Source: Strigamia acuminata (lineage: Eukaryota; Arthropoda; Chilopoda; Geophilomorpha; Linotaeniidae). Taken from it: DNA of 60,000 nt. Made by a program: the position numbers and the translations under genes. The stretch spans positions 51,036,581 to 51,096,580 of the forward strand of contig OX442314.1 of NCBI GenBank assembly GCA_949358305.1. The letters run 5' to 3'. The notes below the pieces were generated by a model, which worked only from the letters and a program-made list of their open reading frames with translations, was not told the origin of the DNA and made no database searches. Positions 37,487-48,607 of the stretch are shown piece by piece (positions within the stretch are counted from its first letter, which is position 1; each line of letters opens with the position of its first letter).

Positions 37487-37976
37487 CTACTTAATTTAAT
37501 CATAATTAAATTTTATTTATTTATTTATTTTTATTTTTTATAGCTGATTAATGATGAAACCAAAGATTTGATTTTTTTAAATGTAAGGTTTAAATGAATT
37601 TCACGGTCTTGTCGCATGACTCTACAGAATTGGCGAAATACCATTTGCTGCGATTAAAGTCATTTTATCTATGTTTCATTATTAGCACGTGTCAGGTTAG
37701 CATTGTAAAAATTGCCCTGCATATTGTTCTCTTTTTTGTTCTTAATACGATTATTTTTAATATCATTTTAAATATTTCATTTATGTTTTCAGATGGCTGG
37801 AATGGTTCCCTGGAATGGTCAACTGGCGAATCTGTTTTACCACGTGCGTTTTTATAGCATGGTGCACAAGTTCACCAAGCACGAGATCAGGCTATATTTC
37901 TATATTGGATAATCCTTATTTCTACTTCAAATAAGTGTGAACATACTTGCATTACCTTACTTCTACTTTTTCATTG

Positions 37977-38013
37977 TTTACTTTACTTTACTTTACTTTA
38001 CTTTACTTTACTT
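37977..38013. repeat. Microsatellite (TTTAC)n
   Basis: Seven or so uninterrupted copies of TTTAC. Confidence 0.9.
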
Positions 38014-38379
38014 CCAAGTGTGAACCAACCTTACTGGTAAATGTTTATTTTACCGAATAAACAAGTTTCTTTCTTAGTTCTTAGCATACCCATCTCCTTT
38101 TCTCTACAATCGAGTTTTGCAAAGAACTCGATCTGAGTAAACTGGAAGAGACAATGATGGGAAGCTGAGTCTGCTAATGCAAACCGAGACGCCTTTGCAA
38201 CCTTCCATGCGTGTTTCTCTGCCGTGAGCCAAAATGTTTGGATTTTGCCAGTGCCCACACATTGACAGCTGTTTATAAATAAGATTAGAAGTTCACCCCG
38301 TTTAGGACAGTCCTCTATGATTCGTATGACCAACTTGACCTGGATTATTGTCCTTGGCAATTCGTGCGCTCGCCTTTGA

Positions 38380-39042
38380 CCACGGCAAGGATTTATTTTC
38401 CGAAGATCCTTATTCTATGGGATCCACCACGGATGCACCAGTTGGCGACAAACCAACAATACTATTTTTTACCCAGGGGCCGCTTCGTGGGTTCACGAAT
38501 CAGTCATTGATTTTTATTTAAGCATGATCCAGCAATACTACCCTAAGGTCTATGCGTTTCCAGTCGCCGCGGTCCACATGTTGATGTCCGGCAAAGATAA
38601 GCCGGGTACTTGGAGGTGGTATCGAGACGAAATTGATAAACCCAACAAGGAGCATAAAATATGGTTCCTGCCGATCCCGGAAAAACAACATTAGATCGTT
38701 TATGTTTTTGACAAATCTCGTTCGCCGCCATGTGTCGGATTTTACGACTCATCTGCTAATCCAACATCTGCACACATAGAATTATGGGAAAATATTAAGA
38801 TCAATTTAACAGGATCCGGAGTGTTTTTGCCAGGATACCAACTGTGGGAAACACCGAAGGCCGCGCAACTCGACGGAGACAGTTGCGGCCCGATTATCCT
38901 GCATTTTGCAAGGCGCTATGTCGAAAACGAAAACCGTGATCTGATGAAATTGGCTGAGAGCTCAGAGTTACGAACCAGAATGGTTTACGAGATACACCAC
39001 GGCCGTCTAGAACCATTTGCGCCAATTACTAAGGACAATTAA
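38380..39042 (+). pseudogene. Ulp1/SENP-like C48 cysteine protease, broken
   Basis: One frame is open from 38380 to 39042 except for a TAG at 38692. Visible family marks: WVHESVIDFYL near the start, WFLPIPEKQH where the His is the expected catalytic His, FYDS, and QLDGDSCGPII with the catalytic Cys and preceding Asp. In intact relatives Trp normally follows the His (HW); here that codon is TAG, one base from TGG. Such domains cleave SUMO/NEDD8-like proteins and are common passengers in DNA transposons. No flanking transposase is seen, so the host element is unidentified. Confidence 0.75.
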
Positions 39043-39630
39043 TTTGAAATTTTGTTTTTTTTCCTTTCCTCCCTCTTTTCCTAAGTTTTTTTTTTATTTT
39101 TTGTTATTTGGTTAATTCAGTTGAAATTTATAATAAAACAGAAAAAGCTTGAATTCATTAATGTAGCATAAAAATAAGCACACTTGTTTTCATTTAGCAC
39201 GAATAAAAGAATATTCATTATTGGCATTGAAACTAAAAGGGAGTAAATTTTGTAAAACACTATGTGATGGCATGAATAAAACAAACATCCTATGGATATC
39301 CGACATTTGTCATCGCCTCGTCATTGGACTGATCAATTGAATTGGGGGGTTATAGAAGATTTCCTATAAAACCATTAACACCCACTGAGGACACTTCACT
39401 CCTACTAAGATTCCAAGTAAGTATGAGCTCCTGTTACTACTGTTATCTAAAGACCTGATGACAGCCCGTTTGTGGCTAGTCAGGTGGTGAACCCAGAGTC
39501 AAATTACATGCCATTACAAAGTGTTATAAAAAGTGTATGTTTTGTTGATGATTATAGTTGTGTTAGAGATTAATAAAGTCCTGATTTAAGTCCTGTAAAC
39601 TCATCTAATATTATAAGTTAGTGAACAGTT
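39043..39630. other. Non-coding left flank of E2
   Basis: AT-rich. TTTCCTATAAAACC near 39360 and ATTAATAAAGTCC near 39571 could be the TATA and poly(A) signal of an older LTR cut by E2, but no matching partner is in the window. Confidence 0.35.
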
Positions 39631-40213
39631 TGTGACTGGTATGATCTCGCCAATGTAACTAGGGGACTAATAACACTGGGTAGGGACGCATACATCACGT
39701 AATAATAACGAGACTCCCACATTGGTTGGTTGGCCTTTATTGTCGTTGTCTAGGGGTATGGGGAATCCCGCTACCCGTTGCAGGGGCGCCATGAAGGCGC
39801 GCCGCACCGGCAACCGACCCGTCACACACTGGGCAGAAGTCCAATGTGTGACGTGGTCGGTTCGACTTAACATTCATGTCGCGCTTACCTGCGACCCGCG
39901 TATCCGCTCATGGAGGCTGCACTACGGACTCCGCCATAGCACTGAGGATCAACGTGGTGAATGGTGAGGAGTGTGGGGTTCAACCTGGGACACTTCTCGT
40001 CCCTCTCGCTGACTACTTCTCCTCTCTGGGAGCTGCTGCAGACACGTCCTTCTCAGGCCGTGTCCAACACTCAACTCTCTCACTCCCTCCTCACCACACC
40101 ACTCCCCTCCCTCCTCCCCGGGCTAGGTCAATCACCCACAAGGGGTTGACCTTTGGGGCCGTATGGTGGTGTGTGGCAGTGCCGCAGGTCACCCAGGTGG
40201 CCTGACGGTCACA
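39631..40213 (-). repeat. E2 3' LTR
   Basis: 583 bp. The left side has the AGTT duplication. The plus-strand 5' ends of the two LTRs match apart from three transitions near the start, a 3-bp indel and one transition later. Confidence 0.95.
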
Positions 40214-40227
40214 TCTCCCCCCCCCTC
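40214..40227 (-). promoter_or_regulatory. E2 polypurine tract
   Basis: Minus-strand GAGGGGGGGGAGA immediately precedes the 3' LTR start TGTGACC. Confidence 0.85.
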
Positions 40228-40927
40228 GAAAAAGGTAGGTTCTAAGGGGCCACACACAACACCAACGGGACACGCAAGTCCAGGCAAGCACGGCAATAGT
40301 GCCGGTCAAAGACCACACACTGTCGGGCCACCGGCGCTGACTTCCGGTGCTGGTTGTCCAAAGGATCACCGCACCGTCAGTCCACGATGTTCAAGCAACG
40401 TTGGGCAACGGAAAACACCCAACCCTAGATTGGCCGAAAAACAAAACAAACTATTGAGGTTATACAACGTAAAAAATAATTCACCGGGCCTGAACGTAAC
40501 AAGCCCGGGAGCAAACCACAAAACAAAACAAAAAAAATATTGACACAAAGTAATAATAAACAAATTAAATTAAAATGTAAAACAAGGATGGGAGAGGTTG
40601 GTCAAGCCTCTCAAGAACGTTAAAAAAAAATTACGTTAAACAAACGGGGAAAAAAAAAGAAAAACATAAATAAGTCTGTACATCAACCGGGATCTGACCA
40701 AGACCCACAGTTGGGAGGTTCCTGGAACGAGGGAAACCTCCAACGGCTCCTTTCGTCGGGCATCTGAGCGCGTGGCGTGGTGTCACCGTCTCGTCACTCG
40801 CACTGGCTCGGCGTCCATGTCTTGGGACAGGCATCTCATGGAATCCTGCTTAGGGAAAAAATATTATCGGGACCAGAGGTCCGTCGTTTGTACAATTCCG
40901 GCGTCTAAGGACGACGATCGGGGCTTT

Positions 40928-43264
40928 TCACGGCTCCGGCGCATCCTCGGACGGCGGTTGCGGTTGAGAGGGGCCTTGGGGCTCCTCTTCAGACGCAATC
41001 GCAACTTCCGATGCGATTTCTCGTGCGGGCCTTGCTGGGGCTGGAGAAGTTCTCGCTGCCTCCAGCACGGACCGTATGGATGGGGGCGGAGGCATCAGTC
41101 GCCTGTCCTCCGCTTCAGCTTGTCCCGCCGCCGACGTTGATGGGGAAGGATGCGATCGTACCTTCTCCAACACCGGCGCAGCAGTTGCAGATGTTGACGG
41201 AAGTGGTGCGGAAAGCGCTCCCTTCTCGTCCTTCGTCGGTGTGGAACCGGTCGCGGCCTTGCGGGACTTCTTTCCCTTCCCCTTCTTCTTCCGCTCGCGT
41301 TTCACCTCCCGCTTGTGCGCCTCGTACTCGGCCTCCACCGGATCCCAAACTTCGGCGCTGAAGTCGTCCTTGTAGGCCTTACGCCTATGCACCCGCTTGA
41401 CGATCACCTCCTCGTAAGTAGGTGGGGGTGGTGGCGATAGTGCTGCCAGCTCCGGAGGCATCTCGATCGGGGCGGGCTCGTGGGATGCCGGTCTGAACAC
41501 CCGCTGATGGCCATGGTTGTCCACCAGTTTGGGCAGACTCGCCAGCGTCTCCACGTAGCCGCGACAGACCGATGGGTCGATGTCGGCGAAATCCGCCCCG
41601 ACAGTCTCTTCTAGCGTCCATTCTTGAACCGCGAACGGTGATGGCAGATGGAGGTACCAGGCGTTCATTGCCGACCCGACCGTCCACGCGACGATCCGGA
41701 CCGTCTCGAACCACCTGAGCCTCCTTGCTGCCGCCGACGCGACAGAGGGGATACTGAGAATGATCCACATTCTCTGTCGTATCAGTGCCACCGCTCGGGC
41801 CATTCGGACGTCACTCCCCCTGGCATCCTCGAAGCGTACATGGAGTTCCCTCCAACGCTTCGCTTCGGCAACCCAGAGCGCCAACGTCTGCTCGTGCGCG
41901 TGCCCAAGACGGGGGACACCCTGTATGAGCAGCTCAGCGCAAACAACTGGGGCTCCGGGGGGCAGCTCGGCGGTCTCGAGCGGAGTCGGGCCCCCTACGG
42001 GCTCGAGAAACTCCGCTCTTTCGTTCTGGTCAGGGGGGTGTGGTACCTGGGCAGGTTCCTCACTCCCCGTTGCCATTTCTAGTTCCATGTCGACCGTCTC
42101 GGGGTCGGCGAGTCGCAGAAGTTGCGCCTCGAGAGACAAGCCCTCCAGGACGGACAACTCCAGCACGTCGTCCTCCGAAACGGCCATCTGGAACTCTTCG
42201 TCCACCGAGGCAGACGACTCGCACTGCTCCATCGGCTGCTCAGCGCAAGCGCCTTGCATCTCCTGGGGAACCGGGCACTGATCTCGTGGCGTGGGCTGAG
42301 CCGACCGTCCTGCCAACGACATGAGGCTACCCCAGGTACGGTGTGGAAGGCCGCCAGTTCCGTCAAACGAGTCGACCGGAAGGCCGAGAGCAAACGACGC
42401 GCAAGCAATCGCTTCCTCCGAGCAAGCTCCGATCACCGGCTCGTCGGAACCCATGGGGAGGTCCGAAGCGGGGGGCATAGCTGCGACAGCCTGCTCCTCG
42501 TCTCTGGACTCCCCAGTTGGCAGCTCGTTGACGTTGTCAGGGTGATCCAGAGCAACGGACACAGCCTGTGTGGCTTGTTCGCTGTCCCCAGGTTCCCTGA
42601 CCGATTGGGCCACTGCCGGCACGGCGGCAGCTTCGGCCTCTTCCAACGCCTTCGCCCGTACGGCGTCGGCACGTGCCCTCCTCGCCGCCTCCTTGAAGCG
42701 GCAACGCACACGCTTCTCTTCGCACTCCACCTGGAACGGTGTGGCCGTAGGGTGCCTGGCACGCCAATCCACCATCGCGGCCGCATGCCGCGCGGACATT
42801 TCCTCCGTCCAAGTAGAGGGCGGCGGTTCCTGCCTTTGGCGCTTCGGGCTCGGCTGGGCTGGCGCCTTTGCAGACGCTGCTCGTCCAGCCTGAGCCCGGT
42901 GACCTGGTTGCGGGACGTCCGACGGGGCCGACAGTTGGTCCCGAATCCTCACCGCCTCAACCGTAAGCCAACGCGGGAGAAGCGCGAACCCGTTCCTCAC
43001 CAGGGTCTGCGTCCTGGACTCCCAGGAGTCTACCTGCATCCACGTCGTTGTCGGGCGGGTGTGATGGCGATCTCCACCCTGCCTCGACAAATGACGCACA
43101 AACCATCTCTGTCTGGGCACGGAGAAGTGGACTAGTCCGTGTCCCAAACAGTTCCCGCAAGGGGACTCCCAGCCGCTGGCCGCAACCTGACACCGTTCGC
43201 CGAGGCAAACGGGGCAGATGCGCCACTGGTCCGCTCCCTCGTCACCAGAATCTCCTGATTTCTA
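40928..43264 (-). CDS. E2 3' ORF, zinc-finger and PPxY protein of unknown function
   Basis: The frame is open from a TAG at 43262-43264 to 40928, about 778 codons, with no ATG near its start. The preceding TTTATTATTTAG is a good splice-acceptor shape, so a spliced upstream exon probably supplies the start. N-terminal CPVCLGERC...SPCGNCLGHG resembles a zinc finger. A long acidic, Pro/Glu/Ala-rich middle follows, then a helical region (WVAEAKRWRELHVRF..., WFETVRIVAWTVGSAMNAWY). Near the C terminus PPPPPTYEEV contains a PPTY late-domain motif (41408-41431), followed by a Lys-rich KRERKKKGKGKK. No signal peptide or furin site. GC content is far above the flanks. It could be a displaced Gag-like or accessory protein. 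Confidence 0.7.
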
Positions 43265-45696
43265 AATAATAAACAGAAAACAAATTAATTAATAAAACCG
43301 TCAAAACCACTGAAAACGTATGGGATTGAAAAGAAAGAGTAACTAAAAAATAGCGTAAAGTGAAGAATGTAAATTGAGGAAACAATGGGGACAAAACTCG
43401 GCACGCGGGGGCGACAAACTCAGCCTCCCAATGCCAAGTGCTCGGTCATGCGCAGAGCGCGTGACGTAACCGACGTTACACAATCGTCGCGAATACCGAG
43501 CTGGCGGGTGCCTAGCTTCGGCGTCCCGACGACGTGAGCGAAAGACCTTCCTGGATTCAAGAAAATTGAACCAGAATTATGATAGAAACTTGACCAAAGC
43601 GCAGAGCTTGGTTAACGGTAGGATGGCTGCTCGAGTTCCAAACACGGCAAGGCAAGGGATGGTGACTCCAACGTAAATCGCAACCAACATGGCGGACCGT
43701 TCTGCACAACGGCCCGGCATGCCGGTAGTCCTCGGCGTTGGCACCAAAACCCAGTTAAGTCGCGAGCACACGAGCAGAACATCAATGATGACAAAGAGGA
43801 TTACATTAATGAAAGCACGCATGTGGGTGAAAAAGTGAAAAGACACCTTTTCAACCCGGAGCGAGCGAAAAGAGAAAAGGAATAATAAAACTCCAATTTA
43901 AACGCGAACAAAAACAAAACCAAACCGAACGAGAGCGAAAAACTCGAGTTCGGGGCAAAATAAGCTAAGAAGGGGTCGAAGAATAAAGAAAAGAACGAAA
44001 AGCTCCAAACGGATGCGGATTTTTGATTTCTTCGAGTCGCGCCGCAGTGACGAGTGAGTCGGAAAGCGAACTTCCCGGCTCCTTTCACCGCAGCGTCGAC
44101 CCCTCGCCACATGCTATTGTTCCCCTAGACTGACGGTCTCTGATCAAGCCGCTGATGACTCAAGTGACCAGCTGCAGGTCTTTGACCTCAATCAAGGACA
44201 ATAGAAATGGGGATGCACAGATTCCGAGGGGTTAGGCGCGGGTCAAAAAGAAAAATTAAAACCTTTACCACTCTACTCGTGAATCTGCCGCCGATACCCA
44301 CCTGTTTCACAGAAAAAACCGGGGACACGGCAAAAGGAGGCAAAAAACAAAAAAAAAGATAAGAATTTTTTTTTTTTCTTTTTTTAAAAAATAAATAAAG
44401 TCCAAAAAAAAAATTAGAAATAATTAACTCAAAAAAAAACTTTTACAGGAACACCGGAAGAAAATGAAGCAAGAAAATGAAACAGACGTGATAGAAAATC
44501 AGGGGAAACAATGGAATGGTAAATCGAAACCAATGTTAAAAGTTGTTACGAAGTGTTTTTGTGAGAGGGAACAGCAAAATTTTCAGGTTTCCTCACACAA
44601 AAGTTGCCTTAAAACAATCACCGAACACATGTTGACCGTAATCAACCGTGTTTCAGTGAAGGTTTTTGGATGCGGCGAGTCGAAAAACGATTCAATTCGC
44701 CAGCATCTCTAGCGGTGAGCGGCGGCCGAAGGCTGCCAGCCCGCGCGCTAGTTTAAACAAGATCGGGGTCCGGGTGTAAGAAAACAGTCGGTCACGGGTG
44801 TAGATCGAGGGAAGAGCGCAGCAAATGATGTAAAAAATTGCAGCCTACCTTCATCGATCAGAAAACACACGAAAAAAAAACGCCTCGAAAGAAAAACGCA
44901 GACAAGACAGCAAACTGATGTTGTCGGCTCACTCTCACGAAAACAAGTGACACACGGGGTGATGTCCAGAAACAAGAAACTTTGTCTAAACATAGAACAA
45001 TCCCCGACCCGTGACCTGTGATTGGGTCTCACGACACCCTCACCCCCTCTAATTGGTGAAATAAACAATCCCCCAGTTGAAAGACGATCCCTTGCAACAG
45101 ATGTGGAGAAAAACACCAATAAAAGTTCATAAAAAAAATAGTTTCACAACCACAGCATTTTCTCGAATTTCTTAGTGGGGAAAAAAAAAAATTCTCACGA
45201 TTTTCGGGCAGTGAAAGAAAACACGCTCAAAAATTGCGGCTGTAGTGTTAAGACCGTTGCCATAGCTACGATCTGCCGTGATATTCGTGACGTCATAAGA
45301 GCGTCGCGAGCTCATCGGTGAAGATTGCACGTGACTGCTGAAACTGGCCTCGGGAAGTTGGTAATTAAATCAACTTTTCCGACCAATTTCAGCAATTTTT
45401 TCTACCTACTTTGGCAGCATCACATGCCTGTGATTGGCATCGATCGATCGGCGGCCACTGCGAATAATCACGGACCACTCGATTGACACACCGATTTCGC
45501 CGAGCAACAGGTGGCGCGTTTGAACATGGGTGAGTGTGATAAAAAAAAAACATACAGCCATTACAAATTAGTCACCGTTCCAGGGCAATTTATTACTCCG
45601 AAATTAAGTTCGTCGGCGTGACAGTAACGAGAGCGTCGTCGTGTCTACGCCTGATAAACGTTTCATCAGTTTTGAATCCGACCGGAACAAGGAAAA
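43265..45696 (-). other. E2 gap between RT and 3' ORF, no integrase core
   Basis: 2.4 kb where integrase should lie. No DDE motifs are readable in any frame. An 89-codon frame at 43577-43846 encodes two hydrophobic segments (INVILFVIIDVLLV and AMLVAIYVGVTIPCLAVF) and could be a small membrane peptide or chance. A- and T-runs occupy 44340-44450. The sequence at 45240-45500 is unlike the rest and of unknown origin. Confidence 0.5.
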
Positions 45697-47634
45697 CTAC
45701 GTTCCTGGCCAGAAAAATACTCGCCGCAACTTTTTCACCATGTCGGCTGCGTTATCCTGCGCATAACGAGGATGCAGTCGAATGACGTCAAGGCAGCGAT
45801 CAAGCAGTGGTGCAGGCATCAAGATTTTTACATCCGCGCCGTGCTCCGCTCTGCTTAGCGATGTGTTGGGTGAGAACGGGGTGTTAACGCACAACTCTCC
45901 GTACCCACCGAACACGAAATCTGGTTTGTATTGCGCCATGGATGGTGGGAGTTGGGACAAAAGATGGTCGTCTCTTTGCCCTTCATCTAACCATTTCATG
46001 ACAGCGCCACAGTCCGGATCATCTCGCTGGATCTGTCTAACTTCATCGTAAGACATGATCGTACCAGTGAGACTCTCCGTAACGAGCGTGTGGGCCAACA
46101 TGATCGTAGCTTCTTCCTCGGGTGTAGCCGCCGATGTCGTTTCCACGTCATCTAGGCTTACCTTCGAAAGAGCGACCGCGATCCTGTTGTCCGCGTGCTT
46201 GTTAAATTTAAGTGAAAATCTCACCTGTTGCAGTTGCATCGCCCATCGTACCAGGCGACCTGACGCGCTCGTTGATGACAAAAGCCAGAGCAACGCCATA
46301 CAACCTGTTTCGATGACGAACTTCGAGTACGCGATGAATGGTCGAAAGGAAGCGACTGCCTGCAGAACCGCCAGACATTCCAACTCTGACAGGCTGAACG
46401 CTGTCTCGGCGCCTTGTAGCGCACGACTCGCGTAGGCAACGGGCCTTTTGACTCCTTGAAGATCCATCTGTGTGAGGACTGCTCCGAGCCCAACTCTACT
46501 TGCGGCAGCCTGGATGACAAAAGTTCTGTTGAACTCAGGCATAGGAAGCACGCTCCCACGCGCAAGATGATCCTTGAAGAGCTGGAACACACCCTGACAC
46601 TCATTAGACCAATTCCACGCAGCGCCGCCATTAAGCAGCGCTTCCAGTGGATTCGAGAGATGCTCCAGGCCCTCGATCGCCGGCGTGTCTCCGCCGAACA
46701 TGCCAAGGAAACGTCGCAGCTGAGTGACATCCCTCGGTTGCGGATAATCCACAATCGCCTGAACGCGGCGCTCGTTCGGCCGGAAACTGTACCGAGTCAT
46801 CGAATAGCCTAGAAAATCCCAAGAGGTCGATAAAATACACGAACCAGACGGGCTGGCGGTCAAACAATGCCTGCTCAACCTGCCTAGCACATCCGACAAG
46901 TGCGTTAAATGCTCTTCGAATGTTTTACTGAACACGACGATCGAGTCCAGGTAGGGCAATGCCCACTTAAACTTCGCTTCGCCGAGTACCTTGTCCATCA
47001 GTCGTTGAAACGCCATAGGAGTATTCAACAAACCGTAAGGTAACTTTACAAATTGAAAAGTACCAAGGGGTGTATAAAATGCTGTTTTAGGTCTGTCAAG
47101 CGGCGCAATCCGTAATTGGAAACACCCCATCGCCAGATCTAACGTCGAAAAAAATATACTCCCCTCTAGACAAACCAAAATCATGGGGATCGACGGGACT
47201 TGATACCCATCCCTCTCCGTGATAGCATTCAGCTGTCTGAAATCTATACAAGCATCAAAGGTTCCATCAGGTAACATACTTACGACTGGCTGGCTCCTAT
47301 AGACACTAAAGCTTTCCTCTATTTCGCCCCTTTTCAGCGCATTACGCACTAAACGGCGGAGAGCTCTCGCCTCCGCTGGGCATGTGTGTTTGACTTTGCA
47401 CGAGAAAGGCGGTGTATCACCTGTGGGGATTAACAACTCCACCGTCGGATGACAACCAGCCGTCTCGCTGAAGGTGTGTCCAAACTCGTCGAGAATACGA
47501 GTCAGTCTCACTTTCCGCATGTCCTCTATTTTACAGGCTTCCAATAGATCTAATTGATTGGATGACATTGACAGTGCGGCCGCATCAACGCCGTGTTCCA
47601 GCGTGACCCTTGCCCACTTGTCAACATCCGCGCC
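45697..47634 (-). CDS. pol: E2 reverse transcriptase/RNase H, catalytic residues lost, integrase truncated
   Basis: Open frame with ATG at 47568, but also open upstream to the A-run near 47634. Family marks: STLDLAMGCFQLRI (first RT Asp kept), LPYGLLNTPMAFQRLM, RRFLGM, LECLAVLQAVASFRPF. Changes: the RT box reads YLDS instead of YxDD (46945 region), RNase H reads IQAAAS where TDAS is usual, and ETGCMALLWLL where TDHxAL is usual. The frame ends in FFWPGT at the integrase zinc domain, with no DDE core after it. With no premature stop through 623 codons, the losses look like missense substitutions, not random decay. Polymerase and RNase H activity are not expected. Confidence 0.88.
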   Translation of the reverse strand, partial: GADVDKWARVTLEHGVDAAALSMSSNQLDLLEACKIEDMRKVRLTRILDEFGHTFSETAGCHPTVELLIPTGDTPPFSCKVKHTCPAEARALRRLVRNALKRGEIEESFSVYRSQPVVSMLPDGTFDACIDFRQLNAITERDGYQVPSIPMILVCLEGSIFFSTLDLAMGCFQLRIAPLDRPKTAFYTPLGTFQFVKLPYGLLNTPMAFQRLMDKVLGEAKFKWALPYLDSIVVFSKTFEEHLTHLSDVLGRLSRHCLTASPSGSCILSTSWDFLGYSMTRYSFRPNERRVQAIVDYPQPRDVTQLRRFLGMFGGDTPAIEGLEHLSNPLEALLNGGAAWNWSNECQGVFQLFKDHLARGSVLPMPEFNRTFVIQAAASRVGLGAVLTQMDLQGVKRPVAYASRALQGAETAFSLSELECLAVLQAVASFRPFIAYSKFVIETGCMALLWLLSSTSASGRLVRWAMQLQQVRFSLKFNKHADNRIAVALSKVSLDDVETTSAATPEEEATIMLAHTLVTESLTGTIMSYDEVRQIQRDDPDCGAVMKWLDEGQRDDHLLSQLPPSMAQYKPDFVFGGYGELCVNTPFSPNTSLSRAEHGADVKILMPAPLLDRCLDVIRLHPRYAQDNAADMVKKLRRVFFWPGT

Positions 47635-48607
47635 TTTTTTCGTCCAGCTGATCAGGCTGAGGGGCGAAAGGAAACGTCACCCCCGGATTGTCGATATGAT
47701 ACCAATCATTCCGGGCGATGCGAATTACAATGCCATTCTCGCCGAGCCAACTGCACCCGAGAAGGATGAAGCTAGACGCGGAAGGTAGCACTGCGAACCG
47801 TAACCAACCAGCTCCCGTCTGCCAGCTGACATGCACGCTCACCGTCCCGACGGGACTGGTGACTCTATCGCCCGTCATAACCCTAACAAAATCATCGCAG
47901 GGTTCAATCGAGGCTGTTAGTCCGTATTCCTCGGCCGCGGCACTACTCATATACTGCCCAGAAGCAGCAGAATCCATGAGTGCCACCGCGCTGCGGTCCG
48001 AAAAATGAATGTCAACGAACGGGAGAGGTAGATCCTTTCCCAGTCCGGCCACGTTCACAGTATCCCAGACCGCACCAACGGCTAAGCCGACAAAACAAAC
48101 TTGACCGGGCGACGAGCCGTCTGTTACGACGCCTTCGTCTGCTTCAGTCGTTCCTAGAGCTTGGAAGGGCGAGATCCGGTCGTAGAGTTCGGCGGGGTCA
48201 ACCACGTCGTTCCCCGCGATCAGATCTGGCGTTCCAACCTGTTCACCTTCGACATCCGAGTCGTCCCGAGCAACGGCTTGATCAGTAGCCGCTCTCCTGG
48301 ACAATTCAAAGATGCGTCGTGAAAAATCGTTTCGGAGTGAAATGGTGGATCTTGCCCAAGCTTCCACCATCTCGGTAACTTCCTTCTGAGCGCGAGCAGC
48401 TGCTTTACGCGCCCGCTTCGCTGCAAAGTTGGACCAACGCGCGCTGCTACGGGCAGCGGCGGCGCCAAGCACTGCCTGCCGCCTGTCGCGTTGATATTCT
48501 TTAATGATTCTCACGACGTCATCCTGCGTCTTCAAATCGCATGGAAAAACGTCGCACAGAATGGCCAGTTCTCTGGCCCAAGCCGGATCGAGTTCCGTGC
48601 TTGCCAT
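47621..48607 (-). CDS. E2 protease ORF with helical N-terminal domain
   Basis: 328 codons from ATG 48607. The first 130 residues are helical and Ala/Arg-rich and do not match a capsid core. The C-terminal part is a retropepsin fold: VDIHFSDRSAVALMDSAASGQYM, then FILLGCSWLGENGI. The active-site triplet is DSA in place of D(S/T)G, so activity is doubtful. The RT frame that follows is +1 relative to this one, and the change would fall at or near a run of six A in GAA AAA AGG (47629-47636). That is either a homopolymer indel or an unusual shift site. Confidence 0.75.
   Translation of the reverse strand: MASTELDPAWARELAILCDVFPCDLKTQDDVVRIIKEYQRDRRQAVLGAAAARSSARWSNFAAKRARKAAARAQKEVTEMVEAWARSTISLRNDFSRRIFELSRRAATDQAVARDDSDVEGEQVGTPDLIAGNDVVDPAELYDRISPFQALGTTEADEGVVTDGSSPGQVCFVGLAVGAVWDTVNVAGLGKDLPLPFVDIHFSDRSAVALMDSAASGQYMSSAAAEEYGLTASIEPCDDFVRVMTGDRVTSPVGTVSVHVSWQTGAGWLRFAVLPSASSFILLGCSWLGENGIVIRIARNDWYHIDNPGVTFPFAPQPDQLDEKRRGC

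Noticed and set aside
42122-43135. 337-codon plus-strand frame opposite the E2 3' ORF
   Set aside because: The region is GC-rich, which lengthens open frames on all strands. Arg/Leu/Ser-rich translation, no domain; the minus frame has the zinc-finger and PPxY features.
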